Part shown: piece by piece, positions 33,822 to 47,690 of the stretch
Layout of the letters: each line of letters begins with the position of its first letter
How positions within the stretch are numbered: position 1 is the stretch's first letter
Assembly (NCBI RefSeq): GCF_040939455.1
Contig: NC_134106.1
Coordinates: 77,507,001 to 77,571,000, forward strand
Length of the DNA: 64,000 bases
Reading direction: 5' to 3'
From: Microcebus murinus
Taxonomy: Eukaryota; Chordata; Mammalia; Primates; Cheirogaleidae
Notes under the pieces: generated by a model
Told to the model about the DNA's origin: nothing
Database searches by the model: none
The model's input: only the letters and a program-made list of their open reading frames with translations
Program-made: the position numbers and the translations under genes

Positions 33822-35353
33822 ACAGGAAGGGGCAGAGCAAGGTGGCCGAATAGAAACCTCCAGCGAACATCCCTCAGCATGAACACCAAATTCAACAACT
33901 GTCCACGCAAGCAAGCACCTTCAGAAGAACCAAAAGTCAGGTGAGTGATCATATTACCTAGTTTTAACATTTTATCAAGGAAAGAGGCACTGAAGAAGGC
34001 AGGAAAGACAATCTTGCATTGCCTATACCATCGTTTCCCCATCCCCTGGCAGTGCCACTCCAGTGAGCCAAGTGGAGAGAGAATCTGGGTCCCCAGGGGA
34101 AAGAGAGTGAAGTGATTGTGGGGCTTTGAATTGAAACTCAGGGCTGCCCTGGCACAGGGAACACAGCACTGGGCAGAATTCTGTTGGCACCCACGTAGGG
34201 AGCATTTTGACCAGCCCAGCCACAGGCAAATCCTTCACCTCAAAATCCAAGTTCCACTTAGCCCCACCACCAGCTGACAAAAAGCAGCCCGGGGCCTGGA
34301 CTAAATTCATAAGGCAGGTGGGCCACAAAGGCTGCAGTCCTTGGGCAACTCCTGCAGCTGTGCTGGCCCAGAGCCAGTGGACTTGGGGTGCCTATGACCC
34401 AGTGAGACACCAATAGTCATGGCCAACTCTGTGTCACACCTCCCCAGACTCCACACGGTGCAGCTCAGGGAGAGTCTACTTCCACTCGGGGAAAGGAAAG
34501 GGAAGAGCTCAGAGGACTTTGTTTTGAAACTTGGGCACCAGCTCAGCCACAGTAAAATGAAGCACCAAGCAAACTCCTGAAGCCACTGAATCCAGGTCTT
34601 AGTTCCTGGATGGCATTTCTGGACCCACCCTGGGCCAGAAGGAAACATGTCTTCCAGAAGAGAAGGACCCAGTCCTAGAAGGATTCACCGCATGCCTACA
34701 AAAGAGCCCTCAGTCTTTGAATAAACATCACAGGTAGCCAGGCAACAGTCAGAGTAGGCTTTGGGTGGGACCAGACTGGCTTCAGGTGAGACCTGGCACT
34801 GGTGGCCACAAGAGAAGACCCATGTCACTCCTCCCCCAAATCCAACAGCTCAGCATAGAGAATGAGGGAAGAGAGAGACTTTGCCTGGCAAGCCAGGGAA
34901 TTCTCTTGTATCTTACCCAAGTCCTCCAAAGTGGTACCACTGGGAGTCTGCAAGAGTCACAGTATTACTGTACTTGGGGCACCCTGAGTGCTGATGTGAC
35001 TGCAGTGACCAGAGACTTAGATCACAACACTCAATCCCTTCCAATATCTGGGCAGCTTTGTCAAGAAGGATGGGTTCAAACAAGCCTAGAATGCTAAGAT
35101 TAAATAAATATCTAACTCTTCAATGCCCAGACATTGATGAACACCCACAAGCATCAAGAACATCCAGGAAGACATGACCTGACCAAACGGACCTCACCAA
35201 ATAAGGTACCAGTGACCAATCCTGGGGTAATGGAAATAGTGACCCTTCAAGCAAATGATTCAAAATAGCTGGCAGTGAAGCTCGATGAACTTCAAGACAA
35301 CACAGAGAAAGAATTCAGAAGCCTAGCAGAGAATTTAACAAAGAGATTAAAAC
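33822..35353 (+). repeat. Ancient L1M 5' UTR and ORF1 start
   Basis: 'ggggcagagcaaggtggccg', 'aatagaaacctccagcgaac', 'aacaccaaattcaacaactg', 'accaaaagtcaggtgagtga' and 'agtggacttggggtgcctat' are hallmarks of the L1M 5' UTR. From about 35100 it passes into ORF1-like text ('acctgaccaaacggacctca', 'gaacttcaagacaacacaga'). Retaining the promoter end is uncommon. Confidence 0.8.
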
Positions 35354-35366
35354 AAATTGTGTTATA

Positions 35367-35692
<326 letters not shown>

Positions 35693-35705
35693 AAATTGTG
35701 TTATA

Positions 35706-37695
35706 AACCACTTATAGCTTATCTAGGAAGACTAAATGACAAACTTATTAAAAACAGCTACAAGTTTTTGAGAGATGGTATAAAAAGATATGGATGGAAA
35801 CAAAAAGTTAAAAAGCGGGGAGGGGGGGTTGGAGTTAAAGAGTAGAATTTCTGTTAGATTTCTCTTTCCTTATTTATTTGTTTGTTTGTTTGTAAGCAGA
35901 AAAGTATTCCAGGCTTATGGATTGGAGGAATCAATATTGTTAAAATTTCTGTACTACCCAAAACAATCTACAGATTCAATGCAATCCTCATCAAAATACC
36001 AATAACATTCTTCACATAAATAGAAAAAATAATCCTAAAATTTATATGGAACCACAAAAAACCAGAATAGCCAAAGCCACCTTGAGTGAAAGGAACAAAA
36101 CTGGAGGAATCACATTACCTGACTTCAAATTATCCTACAGAGCATTTGTAACCAAAGCAGCATGGGACTGGCATAAAAACAGCCACACAAACCAATGAAA
36201 TAGAACAGAGACCCCAGAAATAAACCCACAGATCTATAGTGAACTTATCTTCCACAAAGGTGCCAAGAACATACAGTGGGAAAAGGATGAACTCTTTAAT
36301 TAAAGGTGCCAGGAAACTGGAAATCCATATGCAGAGGAATAAAACTAAACCTTTATCTCTCACTATATACAAAAATCAAATCAAAATGTATTAAAGACTT
36401 AAATCTAAGACCTGAAACTATGAAACTACTAAAAGAAAACACTGGGTAAACACTTCAGGACATTGGTCTGGGCAAGGACTTCTTGAGTAATACCCCCCAA
36501 AACAGATAACCAAGCAAAATTGGACAAATGGAATCACATCAAGCTAAAAAGCTTCTGCACAGTAAAGGAAACAATCAACAAAGGGAAGAGACAACCCACA
36601 GAACAGGAGAAAATATCTGCAAACTACTCATCTGACACAGTATTAATAACTAGGATATATTAAAAGCTTCAACAATTCAATAGGAAAACAATCAAATAAT
36701 TCAATTAAAAAATAGGCAAAGGATCTAAATAGACACTTCTCAAGAAAACATACAAATGGCCAGCAGGTGAAAAATGTGAAAAAATGTTCAATGACATCAT
36801 TAATGACTAATGACATCATTAGTCACTAGAGAAATGCAAATCAAAACTACAAGAGATAACATCTCACCCCAGTTAAAATGGCTTTTATCAAAAAGGCAAT
36901 AATGAATGCCAATGAGGATGTGGAGAAAGAAAAACCCTTGTAATCTGTTAGTGGGAATGTAAATTAGTACAATTATGAAGAATATTGTGGACATTCCTTA
37001 TAAAAACTAAAAATAGAACAACCATATGACCCAGCAATCCCACTGCTGGATATACATCCAAAGGAGGGGAATTCAGTATATCGAAAAGATATCTTTCCTC
37101 CCATGTTTACTGCAGCATTATTCACAATAGCCAAGACTTGGAATCAACATAAGTGTCCATCAACAGATGAATGGATAAAGAAATTGTGGTGCATATACAC
37201 GATGGAATATTACATAACCATAAAAATGAATGAAATCCTGCCATTTGCAATAACATGTATGGAACTGGAGAACATTATGTTAAGTGAAATAAGCCAAGCA
37301 CAGAAAGACAAATCTCACATGTTCTCACTCATATGTGGAAGCTAAATATTAAAAATAATTGATCTCACAGAGACAGAGAGTAGAATGATGGTTACCAGAG
37401 ACTGGGAAGGGTAGCAGGGAAGGGGGGATAAAGTGGGGATGGTTAGTGGGTACAAAAATATAATTAGATAGAATGAATAATATTTGGTAGCACAAGTTTC
37501 TATAATCACTAATAAGTTAGGATATACTTTAAAATAACTAAAAAAGTAGAATTGGAATGTTCCTAACACAAATAAATGACAAATGCCTGAGGTGATGGAT
37601 ACCCCAATTACCCTGATTTGATTAATATACATTATATGCCTGTATCAAAACATCACATGTACCCTATAAATATATACAATATTATGTACTCACAA
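35706..37695 (+). repeat. L1 ORF2 3' part and 3' UTR (L1MA/L1PB-like), dead
   Basis: After a short bridging piece, from about 35925 the text follows L1 ORF2: 'tacccaaaacaatctacaga', 'ttcaatgcaatcctcatcaa', 'gccaagacttggaatcaaca', 'ctcacatgttctcactcata', and then the 3' UTR with 'atgatggttaccagagactg' and 'ttggtagcacaag', ending near 37695. Stops and frameshifts throughout. Confidence 0.85.
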
Positions 37696-39090
37696 TATTT
37701 TTTTAATTATGAGTACAGCTGTGCTAGTTCACAGAGGAAAGAAACTTGATGAAGGCTTCCCCAAAGTTAACAGCAATCCTAAAAGTATATATAATTTTAC
37801 CAATAACAAGTTGTGAAGCTAAAGGAAACCTTTCTAAAATATCAATAATAAAAAAAATCACAACTTTGGATCAACCATTCCAGAGGAAACTTAAAATTGC
37901 TTTCCTATTCTTTCTATCCAAAAGTATATGGATTGTTGCTATATAAAGAGGTAATCGGAGGAGACAGCCAAAACATGCAGCAAACATGTTGTATCAGCCA
38001 ATTGACTAATAATATGGTAAGAAAATTCTAATAAAGTATTTCTGGATTTTGTGATGTTTGTGGCATTTTAAATTTGTAATACATTGTAATTTTTCTCATT
38101 CATGGTTTTGAATTTGTGATTTGGTATTCTTTTTCTAAATAGTCTCCCCACAGTGTACAAAATTAAGGCTCTCCAAATCCTGGATCCTGCTTTAATCACT
38201 AGTGTGCTCTTCTGTGGTTTTTAGCAGTGAGTTTGTTATAATGAAATTAGATGATGAGCTTTAAATACTGAGGCTAGGTGTCTAGATATTAAAATTAAAT
38301 GACAGGCAGGCATCTATGTAAGATAGTCACTTTAATGCAATGGTTTCAAATGCTAATACAGGTGAGAAGTTATACTGCAGAGTATATGGTGATCTTAACA
38401 TAACTATTTGCCATGTCTATTAATCATGAATTTAGAGGTTAGAGATTGAATCAATTAATAACAGTGAAACCTTGCCCTGGCTCCCTAACAATAATGCTAA
38501 ACCCGAATGAGTAAGCTAGAGAAGTTCCCTAATCAGCGATAAGCAAGGAGAACCTATGCTCTGAGCTCCAAAGGGGCTAGATATCCAGGTAGCAGAATGC
38601 AAGCACTTGGACCCATTCATGTGGTGATGTTGACCTAGGATTTCACTGGAATTCACATTTAGATGCAGTGTACTGTGGCACTTCCTCCCCATCACCTCAT
38701 TCTCTGAAATATGATAATCTTTATAGAGAAGAGAGCTTTGGAGATGTTCCAGGCCCTCACACTCTGTGCTTGAGTCAGGTGAGAGTGAACCTGCAATAAT
38801 AAGGATCATCAGAGAGAGGCCCGGCCAGGGTGGCCTTTCTGCCACACCCCGTGTACACCGCCACACGTCCCATTCTCCAGAAAGAATGAGGAGCAGAAAG
38901 CGGCCCTCCAAATAGCCTGCTCAGGGGTTCACAAAACCGTACTCCCAGGCAATACCTGTGTGGGTTACACTAGTACTTGACTCTGAAATTTGGGAATAGT
39001 CCTTTGCCATTTACAGAAGGAAGTAATGCCTCAGTTTTTTCATTTGTCCTTCATAAAGGTTGCTGTAACTTTGCTCCTTGGTGTCCCTAC
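37696..39090. other. Intergenic, no gene or clear repeat
   Basis: AT-rich to 38500, then more mixed. A 131-codon minus-strand ORF at 38516-38911 has no recognisable domain and is most likely chance. Confidence 0.5.
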
Positions 39091-39092
39091 TA

Positions 39093-39488
39093 CTGTGTTT
39101 CCCCAAAAATAAGACAGGGTCTTATATTATTTTTCCTCAAGAAGACACCCTAGGGCTTATTTTCAGGGGATGTGTTATTTTCCCCTCAAAGCCTCAGCTT
39201 GCAGCACGCACAGGATGGCAGGGACCTGACAGGGGCCCAACCTTATTGGTGGGGCTGCCCACACCTCCGGTCACCTCTGGGATAGTAGTAGCTGTCACGA
39301 TGGGGCAGATGAGAAGATGCTCGTCTTCTTTACGACTCCACAACAAAATGCACGGGTTGTGCAGATGCGCTGCATAGCCACACCCATCACTAGGTCTTAT
39401 TTTCGGGGTAGGGCTTATATTGCACAAATGCTTAGAAATCCTGCTAGGGCCTATTTTATGGGCAGGTCTTATTTTCGGGGAAACATGG
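39093..39488. mobile_element. Tc1/mariner-type MITE, 396 bp, TA-flanked
   Basis: Ends are CTGTGTTTCCCCAAAAATAA and the complement of CCATGTTTCCCCGAAAATAA, flanked by TA at 39091-39092 and 39489-39490. Inside, variants of GGGCTTATTTTC recur near both ends. No transposase is encoded. Confidence 0.8.
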
Positions 39489-40022
39489 TAGTCTGCTTCC
39501 AGAGGACAAATGCATTACTAGCCAATCGTATTAATCAAGGTAATGCTAGCCACTGTGATGAATAAACTCCCAATGTTTGGTGGCTTGAGGCAATAAAAGT
39601 TTCCCCGCTCTGCAACAGTGCAGTGTGGATGTACCGTCCAGCTGGCAGGGATCCGGGCACTATTTTACATCTTTGCCTTCCACTCAGGGCTCAGAGCTCT
39701 GCAGGCAGCCTGCAGATAGGGCGGGGAGATGGAGAAGGCACCTCTGCTTCACAATCATCTTAGCCTAGAAGTGGCATATATTATTTATATTGGTGCTGCG
39801 GGGCTAGGGTGGGTGGGAATTGGAAAAGGGGGAATGAAATTGTGATCTTTGACTAGGTAGTCACTTCCCAGTGACAACTCTACACTCTGGAAAGGGAGCA
39901 AAATCTCTGAATAGACATCTAGTCCATGCAAACTAAAATTGGCTGAGAAAACCATCAAAATTCATGTATTTCAACAGCTTCCTTTCATGTGTTCATGCTT
40001 GCTCTCGAATCTGATGCTATTT

Positions 40023-40023
40023 C

Positions 40024-40056
<33 letters not shown>

Positions 40057-40057
40057 T
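40023..40057 (+). repeat. (GT)n microsatellite
   Basis: About 13 GT/TG units with one TA interruption, followed by a short GA run. Confidence 0.95.
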
Positions 40058-40179
40058 AGAGAAAGAGAGAGAGAGTCAGTCATGTTTTCTGCTGACAAAA
40101 CATGCCAGGGAAACAGAGTCACCCCTTATGTAAGTGCTGGCTAAGGGGAAGATTAAGTATAGTCAAAATTACCCTAGGA

Positions 40180-40370
40180 CAGTGGTCCCCAACCTTTTTG
40201 GCACCAGGGCCCGTTTTCATGGAAGACAATTTTTCCATGGACTAAGGAGTGGGGGATGGTTTCAGGATGATTCAAACACATTACATTTATCATGCACTTT
40301 ATTTCTATTATTATTACATTGTAATATATAATAAATAATTATACAACTCTCTGTGGGTTGGGGACCCCTG
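40180..40370. mobile_element. Internally deleted hAT-family transposon, 191 bp
   Basis: Inverted ends CAGTGGTCCCCAACC and GGTTGGGGACCCCTG. The internal 'tggaagacaatttttccatg', 'ggggatggtttcaggatgat' and 'atttctattattattacatt' match a well-known mammalian hAT (Zaphod/MER class, name from memory). The 8-bp flanks are only partly alike (both contain CCTAGG). Confidence 0.75.
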
Positions 40371-42630
40371 CGCCTAGGAAATCTCTTGAATTGTCTTCTG
40401 CATATTCAACTATCTATTGCGTCTGGCATAGCTGGCATTCCCTTCAGTGGAACAGATTGTTCATTCTTTGGCTGCAAACCAGAGGAAGGAGTTGGCTTGT
40501 TTTTAGTGACCATATCCAGGGCTGCCACATATGGTTGCTCTAGTTGTGCACTGCCCAAAAGGGCCCTTCTAAACAGGCGTCCTACATGGTCTTGCATCGT
40601 GGATTTTTTTGTGTGTATATTTATTATGGCAGTTTCCAACAGATGGCAGTAGAGGGTCTTATGCTAATGGTCAGTCTAGCATGACACTTCTGAATAGGGG
40701 AGGTAAAGAGTCTTATCTAGACAGGGCTGCTGTGAATTATTCCCTTTCCCTTGGCAGCAGAGACGTGGGTTCTTAATCAGAAGCCATTTTTCTGACTCTC
40801 ACTGGACTGTCACAGCATACTTGTGGCAATAATTTACTGGGTTCATTTCTGAGTTCTTCAGTATATATTTAACTTTGTCAGTGTCAGTTGCCAAGGGAGA
40901 ACGTAGCTTCTCAAAATTGAAATTACTTTAAACCTCCTTAGGATTTACAACGTCACAGGAAAAACTGGCAAGTGCAGTGATCATTTCTATAGAAAAAGAG
41001 ATAATGGGACACATAAGCATTAAAACTGTCAAAGAATTTCATTTCCACAAAAGCAAAATGTATATCTATTTTATAAGCAATTAATATATCCTAGTGATTT
41101 TGAGATCCTAACTATGACCAAGAATTCAAAGTTTCTATTTTGTGTTGGATAATATGTTTGGCATAATTTTAAACAATGCCTTTGTGTTTGTTACTGTTGT
41201 CCCTATTGAAAAATAAATAATGTATTAATTTAAAAAATAAATAATGTTTGCCCTGGTGCTGGGGTGTTGACTGTCAGTGTGGTGAGCTGCTCACACCCTG
41301 AGATACTCTTGGGATCTCTGATCACTTCAGCAGCGGAACAGTGGGCCAAATCCTCACTCTGTTCAGATAACTCCCCTCATGCCTCCCCTCCCACTCAGCC
41401 CCAGACTCAGAGAGCTGGATTTGCAGAGGTTAAATGAGCAAGTGGTGCCACGTTTCCAGATGTTTTGTCAGCTAAGGGTACTGTGTTCAGGGCTCTGGGG
41501 CTATTGCAGTTGGTCAATATTGCTGCCAATAGGTGACATCAGGACTATTGCATCTCTCTGTGCCTGGGGCAGGGCCAGGGGAGTTGGGTCAGCCAGTCTC
41601 CAAGGATTCTCCAGTTCTGCTGAGTCTGATCCTACTAGGAAAGAAGAGGACTCTGGTCCTTGTGTGTTATAGGGAACTCTGGTGGCCACCGGTCCCATGA
41701 CTGACGTTGCTCTGGAACTTAAAATGGACCCAGTGTTTCCTGAGAACATTAAAAACATGTTCATGACGGGAACTGTAAGTGGTTGGTTCTGAGTGATCAC
41801 TGCCATGCGTTTTGCAGCTGTCATTTGGGGCAGGGCCTCATTCTACTGAGAACACGGAGCGTCTGGTCTCTCCCCTACACACTAAATGCCGTTAGCACCT
41901 GCAGTCACCCTGACAACCCAGCACCCTCTCCACACATTGCCACTACACCTTCACAGCTGGTTGAGAAGTGTAAAGATATGCATTCTAATTTCAGAAATTA
42001 ATTTGGCTTTTTAAAAGTTATTTTTTTGGGGAAAAATTCTATTTACCTCCCTATTTTAAGTTAGACAAACATTGTGCAATATAGAGTTCTGTCCTTGTGG
42101 TTTAGTTTTGTTTTCTATAAGTCATTCAATAATTCTGGCCAGATGCTCTTAAAATTAATACCGTTTTCAGCTGAAAGTCTCACTATTTAGAAATTTTATT
42201 CACCCTTAGATCAAGGCCCACTTATTTAGAGCAAAGGACAAATCCTCAGGCTTGGGAGTGGGCAAGAAGGAAGGGGGAGAAGTTGCCAACAGAGGTCACT
42301 TGGCGTCCTGTCCTCACGCCCTTGTCTCCACCAAGGCCAAGCTTTGCTCCACATCCCCCTGACTCACAACCCTAATTCAGGACATTTCCTCCTCACCAGT
42401 GGCAGAAGGCTTGGGTTGCCACTCTGCCCAAGACCAACAAATGGGCAACGAGCAAGGTGGGAGGGGCATGGCAGGAGCCTGATGGCAGCAGAGGAGAGAC
42501 AGAGCTTGCTAGAGTAGCTGAATTCTGCTTTTATTTTCTAATAGAAACATTGTTATAATATCAATAAAATAAAAATCTGTAAGCTTGAGATATAGAATCA
42601 ACCTAAGCATCCATTGGCAGATGAATGGAC
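40371..42630. other. Intergenic, nothing recognised
   Basis: Mixed composition, no supported gene; ORFs up to about 107 codons on either strand near 41400-41820 carry no visible domain. Confidence 0.5.
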
Positions 42631-42641
42631 TTATAAAATGC

Positions 42642-42642
<1 letters not shown>

Positions 42643-42690
<48 letters not shown>
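42643..42690 (+). repeat. (GT)n microsatellite
   Basis: About 24 uninterrupted GT units, long enough to be polymorphic and Z-DNA-prone. Confidence 0.97.
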
Positions 42691-42692
<2 letters not shown>

Positions 42693-45359
42693 CTTCAGAG
42701 AATGAAGAGGAACACAAATAGGTTGAAATGTGGCCAAAGTCAAGAAGATGGAAGCTCAAGAAGGAGGATGTGGTCCACATGCCAACATTTTGGGAAAAGT
42801 TGAAAAGCGTGCTTTGGATTTGCTAACAGGGAGGACACTGGTGACATTGCATGGGTTCTGGTATAGCCACTGAAGCATATGGACACTCTTCACCAGTTCT
42901 TCATGACAGACGGCAGCAGCGCTAAACCCTAGACCCAGATAACAGAGTCTGTTTTGACAAAATGATTGAATTCTTCCATTCATTTCAGGTGGGTATGCAA
43001 AATTCATACTGTTAATAGACATTAGTGTTCACAGATTTGATGATAATGTTGAACTCTTTCATGGTTTAAGCACAGCCCACATCTTTCCTAAAATGCATCA
43101 GAGGAGAAAAATCTTGTGTGTGTGATTATAGTGTACAAAGTTAGGCTAATAATCAGGGGAGAAGATTCCAAGGGCACTTCTGCTGGTACTTGGAGTGGTT
43201 TTCCACTATAAGGGAAGGATTGGGCTGAGCTGTACACATCTTCCCACTCAGTACCTCCCCCTTGTGCAGGGAACATGAGTTAAAGACAGATATAACTGCT
43301 TAGAGTGGGAAGCAACAGCTCTTCTCCGTTAGTTCTCAGGGCTGTCAACAAGGCATGGTTTGGTCTTTTTAGCAGATCCTTTTCAGTAATTAAGTCAAGA
43401 TGCCAAAGTAAGAATGCCCCTGACATCATTTGTAGGATTTCAGACCCAATGACTGATGAGAAATGAACTCCTACGTGTTTTTCCCTCTTGGTGGGTGGGA
43501 TGGCTTTTGGTGATAGGGTGATGATCGCATCACCTTCTCTCCCTCCCCATCTCTATGGTGAAGCAGTGAGGGAGGTCCTTACCCTCATTGCACCAACATC
43601 GTGGCCTCCTCACCTCTCAGCCACCCTTGCAGGTAGATTGGTCAGGCGAGCAGAAATGGTGCAGGTGTCTGAGTGTGCCTGTCTCATGCTCTTCTCCTCA
43701 TTTTCAGCGACTGTGCAGGCCTTGTGTGAAAGAGCCTAGATCTCTGAGCCACTGCTGCAGCCCACTGGACTGTGATATGAGTAAGAAACAAACCTTCACT
43801 TTGTAAAGCCAATGACATTTGGTATTTGTTTATAAATTTTTATAATATCTGCCTTTGATTTCTTTTTGGCAGATATTATAAAAATTTCGTGTAAAAAAGC
43901 CAAGGGATACCAGGAAACTTTTGGAGGTGATGGTTATGTTTATTATCTTGATTGTGGTGACAATATCACAGGTATATGCATATGTCCAAACCCATCAAAT
44001 TGCATACATTAAATATTTGCAGTTTTTGTGTATCAATTGTACCTTGATAAACTGTAAAAAAAAAATCTGTCTTTGAGTATGGAAGGAAGTATGTTCTTTG
44101 CCAAGCCAGCAGGTCAGGGTTAAATTTTTATATACGTCATTTCCAAACCTGCCTCCTCAGCCGCAATGCCCCTGACGGTGCTATCTTTGTCCTCAGGCTC
44201 CAGTGGTGCACTCTGCCCACCGCTGCACATGATGCCTTGGATCCAGAGGCCTGTCAGTTATCATACCTGTGGGACAGCCAAGGGTGAGCTCAGGCAGGGG
44301 AGAGATGTAGGGAGGAGGGATGGATTTTTTCAGATGGGGAACGAGGCTTAACAAGATGAAGCCACTTGTCCAGAACATACAGCTTTGAAATCTCAGGCAG
44401 GGATTTCAGAAGCCACGTATTTAACCTCTATGCTAAACTAGGCCAAAAGGAGTTGGGCGAGATGGACAAGTTCAATCAGAATGCGTCCAACTACTTTCCT
44501 TGCAAATTTACCACGAGTCTGTGGAAAACATTTTTTTTTTTAAATTGTGGGTTGCAATCCATTATTGAGTCATGAAATCAACCTAATAACAAGTTGTAAG
44601 GGAATATGCTAGAAAATAACAGACTGCATTGGCACCGTTCTTAGAAGTATTGCCCCATGAAAATCGCGTTGTTATGCACATATACACGCACGTTTGATTG
44701 AGGTGTAACAGCATATCTTGCTACGGATGGCAGTTAACAGAGTCTGAAAGCACTGCAAGAAGAATTAGGCTTTATTTATTTGTAAAGTTAATGGATTTTT
44801 TAAAATGTTACATTTGTGGGTAACCTGTGACTCCCAATGGGTCAGCCCTTGAAAATGCCCCACTATTCATCAATCCCAAATGCATGAGGTGAACAAAACT
44901 GCTTTATTCACCCTACCTTGAAAGGCACCAATGCCAGTATGCTCTCTGACAATGAGATCTGCTCCATCCCTCCAGCACACAGACCCCAGCATTCCCTTAC
45001 AACACTTGGATCATTCCCAAGGAATTGGCTATATCAGAAATGGGGGTCATCCTCTCCAAAAGCAAATCCCAAAGACCTCCCATACTGCTGATCCCGCATG
45101 TGCCAAGAAATGCTTCTATCTCCCCAAGAGCCAACCACACCTTTCTTCTTCCCACCACACCCAGGGAATTCTCTCCTCACAATCTCATCTCATCCCTCCC
45201 TAGTCTCAACCTGCTTTGGACTAGACTGTCCATTTTAGCTGGAGAAGAGAATGTGATATGATACCCTTTTAAAGGAAAGCAAAACAGAGTAAATAAGAAA
45301 AGAAATAACATTCACAGTGAGCAAGAAATTTGGCATTTGTGTGATATTTACAGCACTGT
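42691..45359. other. Intergenic, sparse old repeats
   Basis: An antisense MIR-like piece lies at 44325-44420 ('cagatggggaacgaggctta', 'ccacttgtccagaacata'). At 43830-43890 a short inverted repeat pairs TTTTTATAATATCTGCC with GGCAGATATTATAAAAA. No gene supported. Confidence 0.55.
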
Positions 45360-45505
45360 TTCTTAGACCTTAATGTGTCCGCAAATCACCTGGGGATCAT
45401 GTTAAATGCAGAATCTGACTCAGCAGGTTGCGGTGCAGCCCAACATTCCATCCGCCTAAGTTCCCTGGTGATGCTAAAGCCGCTGGTCCTCAGAACATGC
45501 TTTAA
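45360..45505. repeat. MER5-like hAT remnant
   Basis: 'caaatcacctggggatcatg', 'aaatgcagaatctgactcag', 'tgatgctaaagccgctggtc' follow the MER5 order. Confidence 0.6.
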
Positions 45506-45776
45506 GTAGGAAGATCCTGTCTACACAATGGCTGGCACAGAGTGGGCACTCAAAAACATTTGCTAAATTGAGTTAAATTGCATTGAATTTGGGTTTTATG
45601 CCAGGACACACCATGAAGAACAAGTGTGATAAAGGGAAGCCATCAGTTAAACCAGTGGTTCACAACCCTGGATACACATCATCATCACCCGTAATCCTAG
45701 TGCTTAGTTTCCCCCCACCCCTTCAGATGCTGGTTTAATTAGTCTGGGATGAAGCCTGGGCAACCAAAAATTTTTA

Positions 45777-45960
<184 letters not shown>

Positions 45961-46009
45961 AGCCTCTCTAGGTGATCCTAATATGCAGAGCCAGGTTAGA
46001 GAACCAGTG

Positions 46010-46290
46010 AATTCAATAAAACTTTGTCATTGCCTGCTATGCGCCAGGTGTTGTGCTCTTAGAAAGGCATTGGAAGTCTAGAGTTGACAGAGGCCAGGTC
46101 CTTGCCCTGAGCAAACTAACAGGGGAAATCAGTCCACACATGACTATAATGTAAAAAGTGCTATAGTATACTTATATAAACTGTTTTGGAGATATAGATG
46201 AAGGAGAAACTGATTCAGCCTAGGGGAAGTGGGAGGAAAAAAGGACAGTGACCAAGAATTAAGATATTTGGATCTTAAAGGATGCGTAGG
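46010..46290 (+). repeat. L2 3'-end fragment
   Basis: 'ttgcctgctatgcgccaggt', 'aggtccttgccctgagcaaa' and 'aatgtaaaaagtgctatag' match the L2 3' end. Confidence 0.65.
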
Positions 46291-47690
46291 GGTTTGGCAG
46301 GCAGATATGGGAAGTGGCTGTTCCAAATCTCTGTTCTTCCATTATTAGCCATAGGTAGATAATGCTTGGCCAGAACCCAGGCTCCCAAATTCTTCACCAG
46401 ATGCTTACTGCTGCCACAGGATTATGAGGAAGATCTATGCACAGAGAATAAGGTCAATCCAATGCATATCCTTTTTTTACCAGCTGGGGATATTTGTAAG
46501 GCCAAGTGTAAGGTGTCAACATGCTGTCTCAATCAGAGTACAGCCAGGAAAACAACCCACATCAGATACTCAATAGAGAGAATTTAATGGAGAACTAGTC
46601 ACTGGATAGAGTTGCTAAAAATCCACATGGGCAATCATAAGGGCAACCCATAGATGAGAAAATACAGGGTGCCCAAAAGCTCAAGGGATGCAAGGAGGTG
46701 GTGGAATTACCAAAACCCAGGGGTCAGAGCTCTCTGGCAGGAGCTAGAATCATAACAAGGACGGCACAGAGATAGCTGGACTGCCCAAGGAGATGAATCC
46801 ACTGCCAATGATGCAGAGATGACTCCAAGGGAGAGGCCAGAGGGAGATAGCTGCCTTTTCCCTTCCTCCTGCTCTATAGTCTCCCAATAATGCATCCCAT
46901 TGGCCAAACCAGAACCCAGAAGTTGGCAAAGAAGCCTAGGTGATGTAGTTTTCATGTGTTAGCCTCTGAAGGGTGGGGACTGAATCTGAGCGCTTCTAGG
47001 CTTAGCTTACATATTCTGTATTTATGGCACAAGGCATACATTAAAAGCAGGATGAGTAATCTCTCTGTCCTTTTCCTCTGCTCCTAAAACTTTATCGTGG
47101 CCCAGAGCAGATGCTCTCAGCTGCTGTACTGGAGACACTTCCCAGACAGGGTCTGGGGAGGCCGGAATCCCCAAGCAGGTTATCTCTAGCTACAAGTGGC
47201 TTCTTACCTATACCCCAGTGTGCTAGACAAGTATATATTGTCTGTGTGCCGTGCAGTAATCATATTTCAGAAGCAATGTTATAAGAATAAGCAAAGAAAG
47301 AGGGATTGGAGGAAGCCCACACCTAGGATGCTTCTAGAGCAGCATGAGTCTCAACTGTCAACCTGATGAGTTCCAAGGTGAGGCAGTCCAGACTCATCTA
47401 ATTTACTAGCAAAAAGGAAAGCAATCAAAGAAGGTGGCCGATATTGAAAGAGAGGATTATGGTCAAAATCCATTTTCTTCACAGAATCCTGGTGAAAGAG
47501 GACTTGAAATAAAACCAAAATTTCCCCAAGCCTCAGGTTTTGGAAGAAGTAAAAGGATACTATAGAATGTTTTGGATCCTGAGCAATTGTTCTTTTCAGT
47601 TCCTATATCCAAAGAAAGAGAAAGTGTGACCCATACATAGGGTGGTGGGACAGGGGGGTTTACAAGCAATGGAAACCACTTAAGAGTGGG
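46291..47690. other. Intergenic, including an unnamed diverged repeat-like block
   Basis: 46530-46990 ('cagccaggaaaacaaccc', 'gagagaatttaatggaga') resembles a dispersed mammalian repeat that I cannot name. The remainder shows nothing recognisable. Confidence 0.4.

Noticed and set aside
39317..39565. 82-codon ORF across the MITE right end
   Set aside because: Formed by the MITE's repeated motifs; no protein similarity seen.
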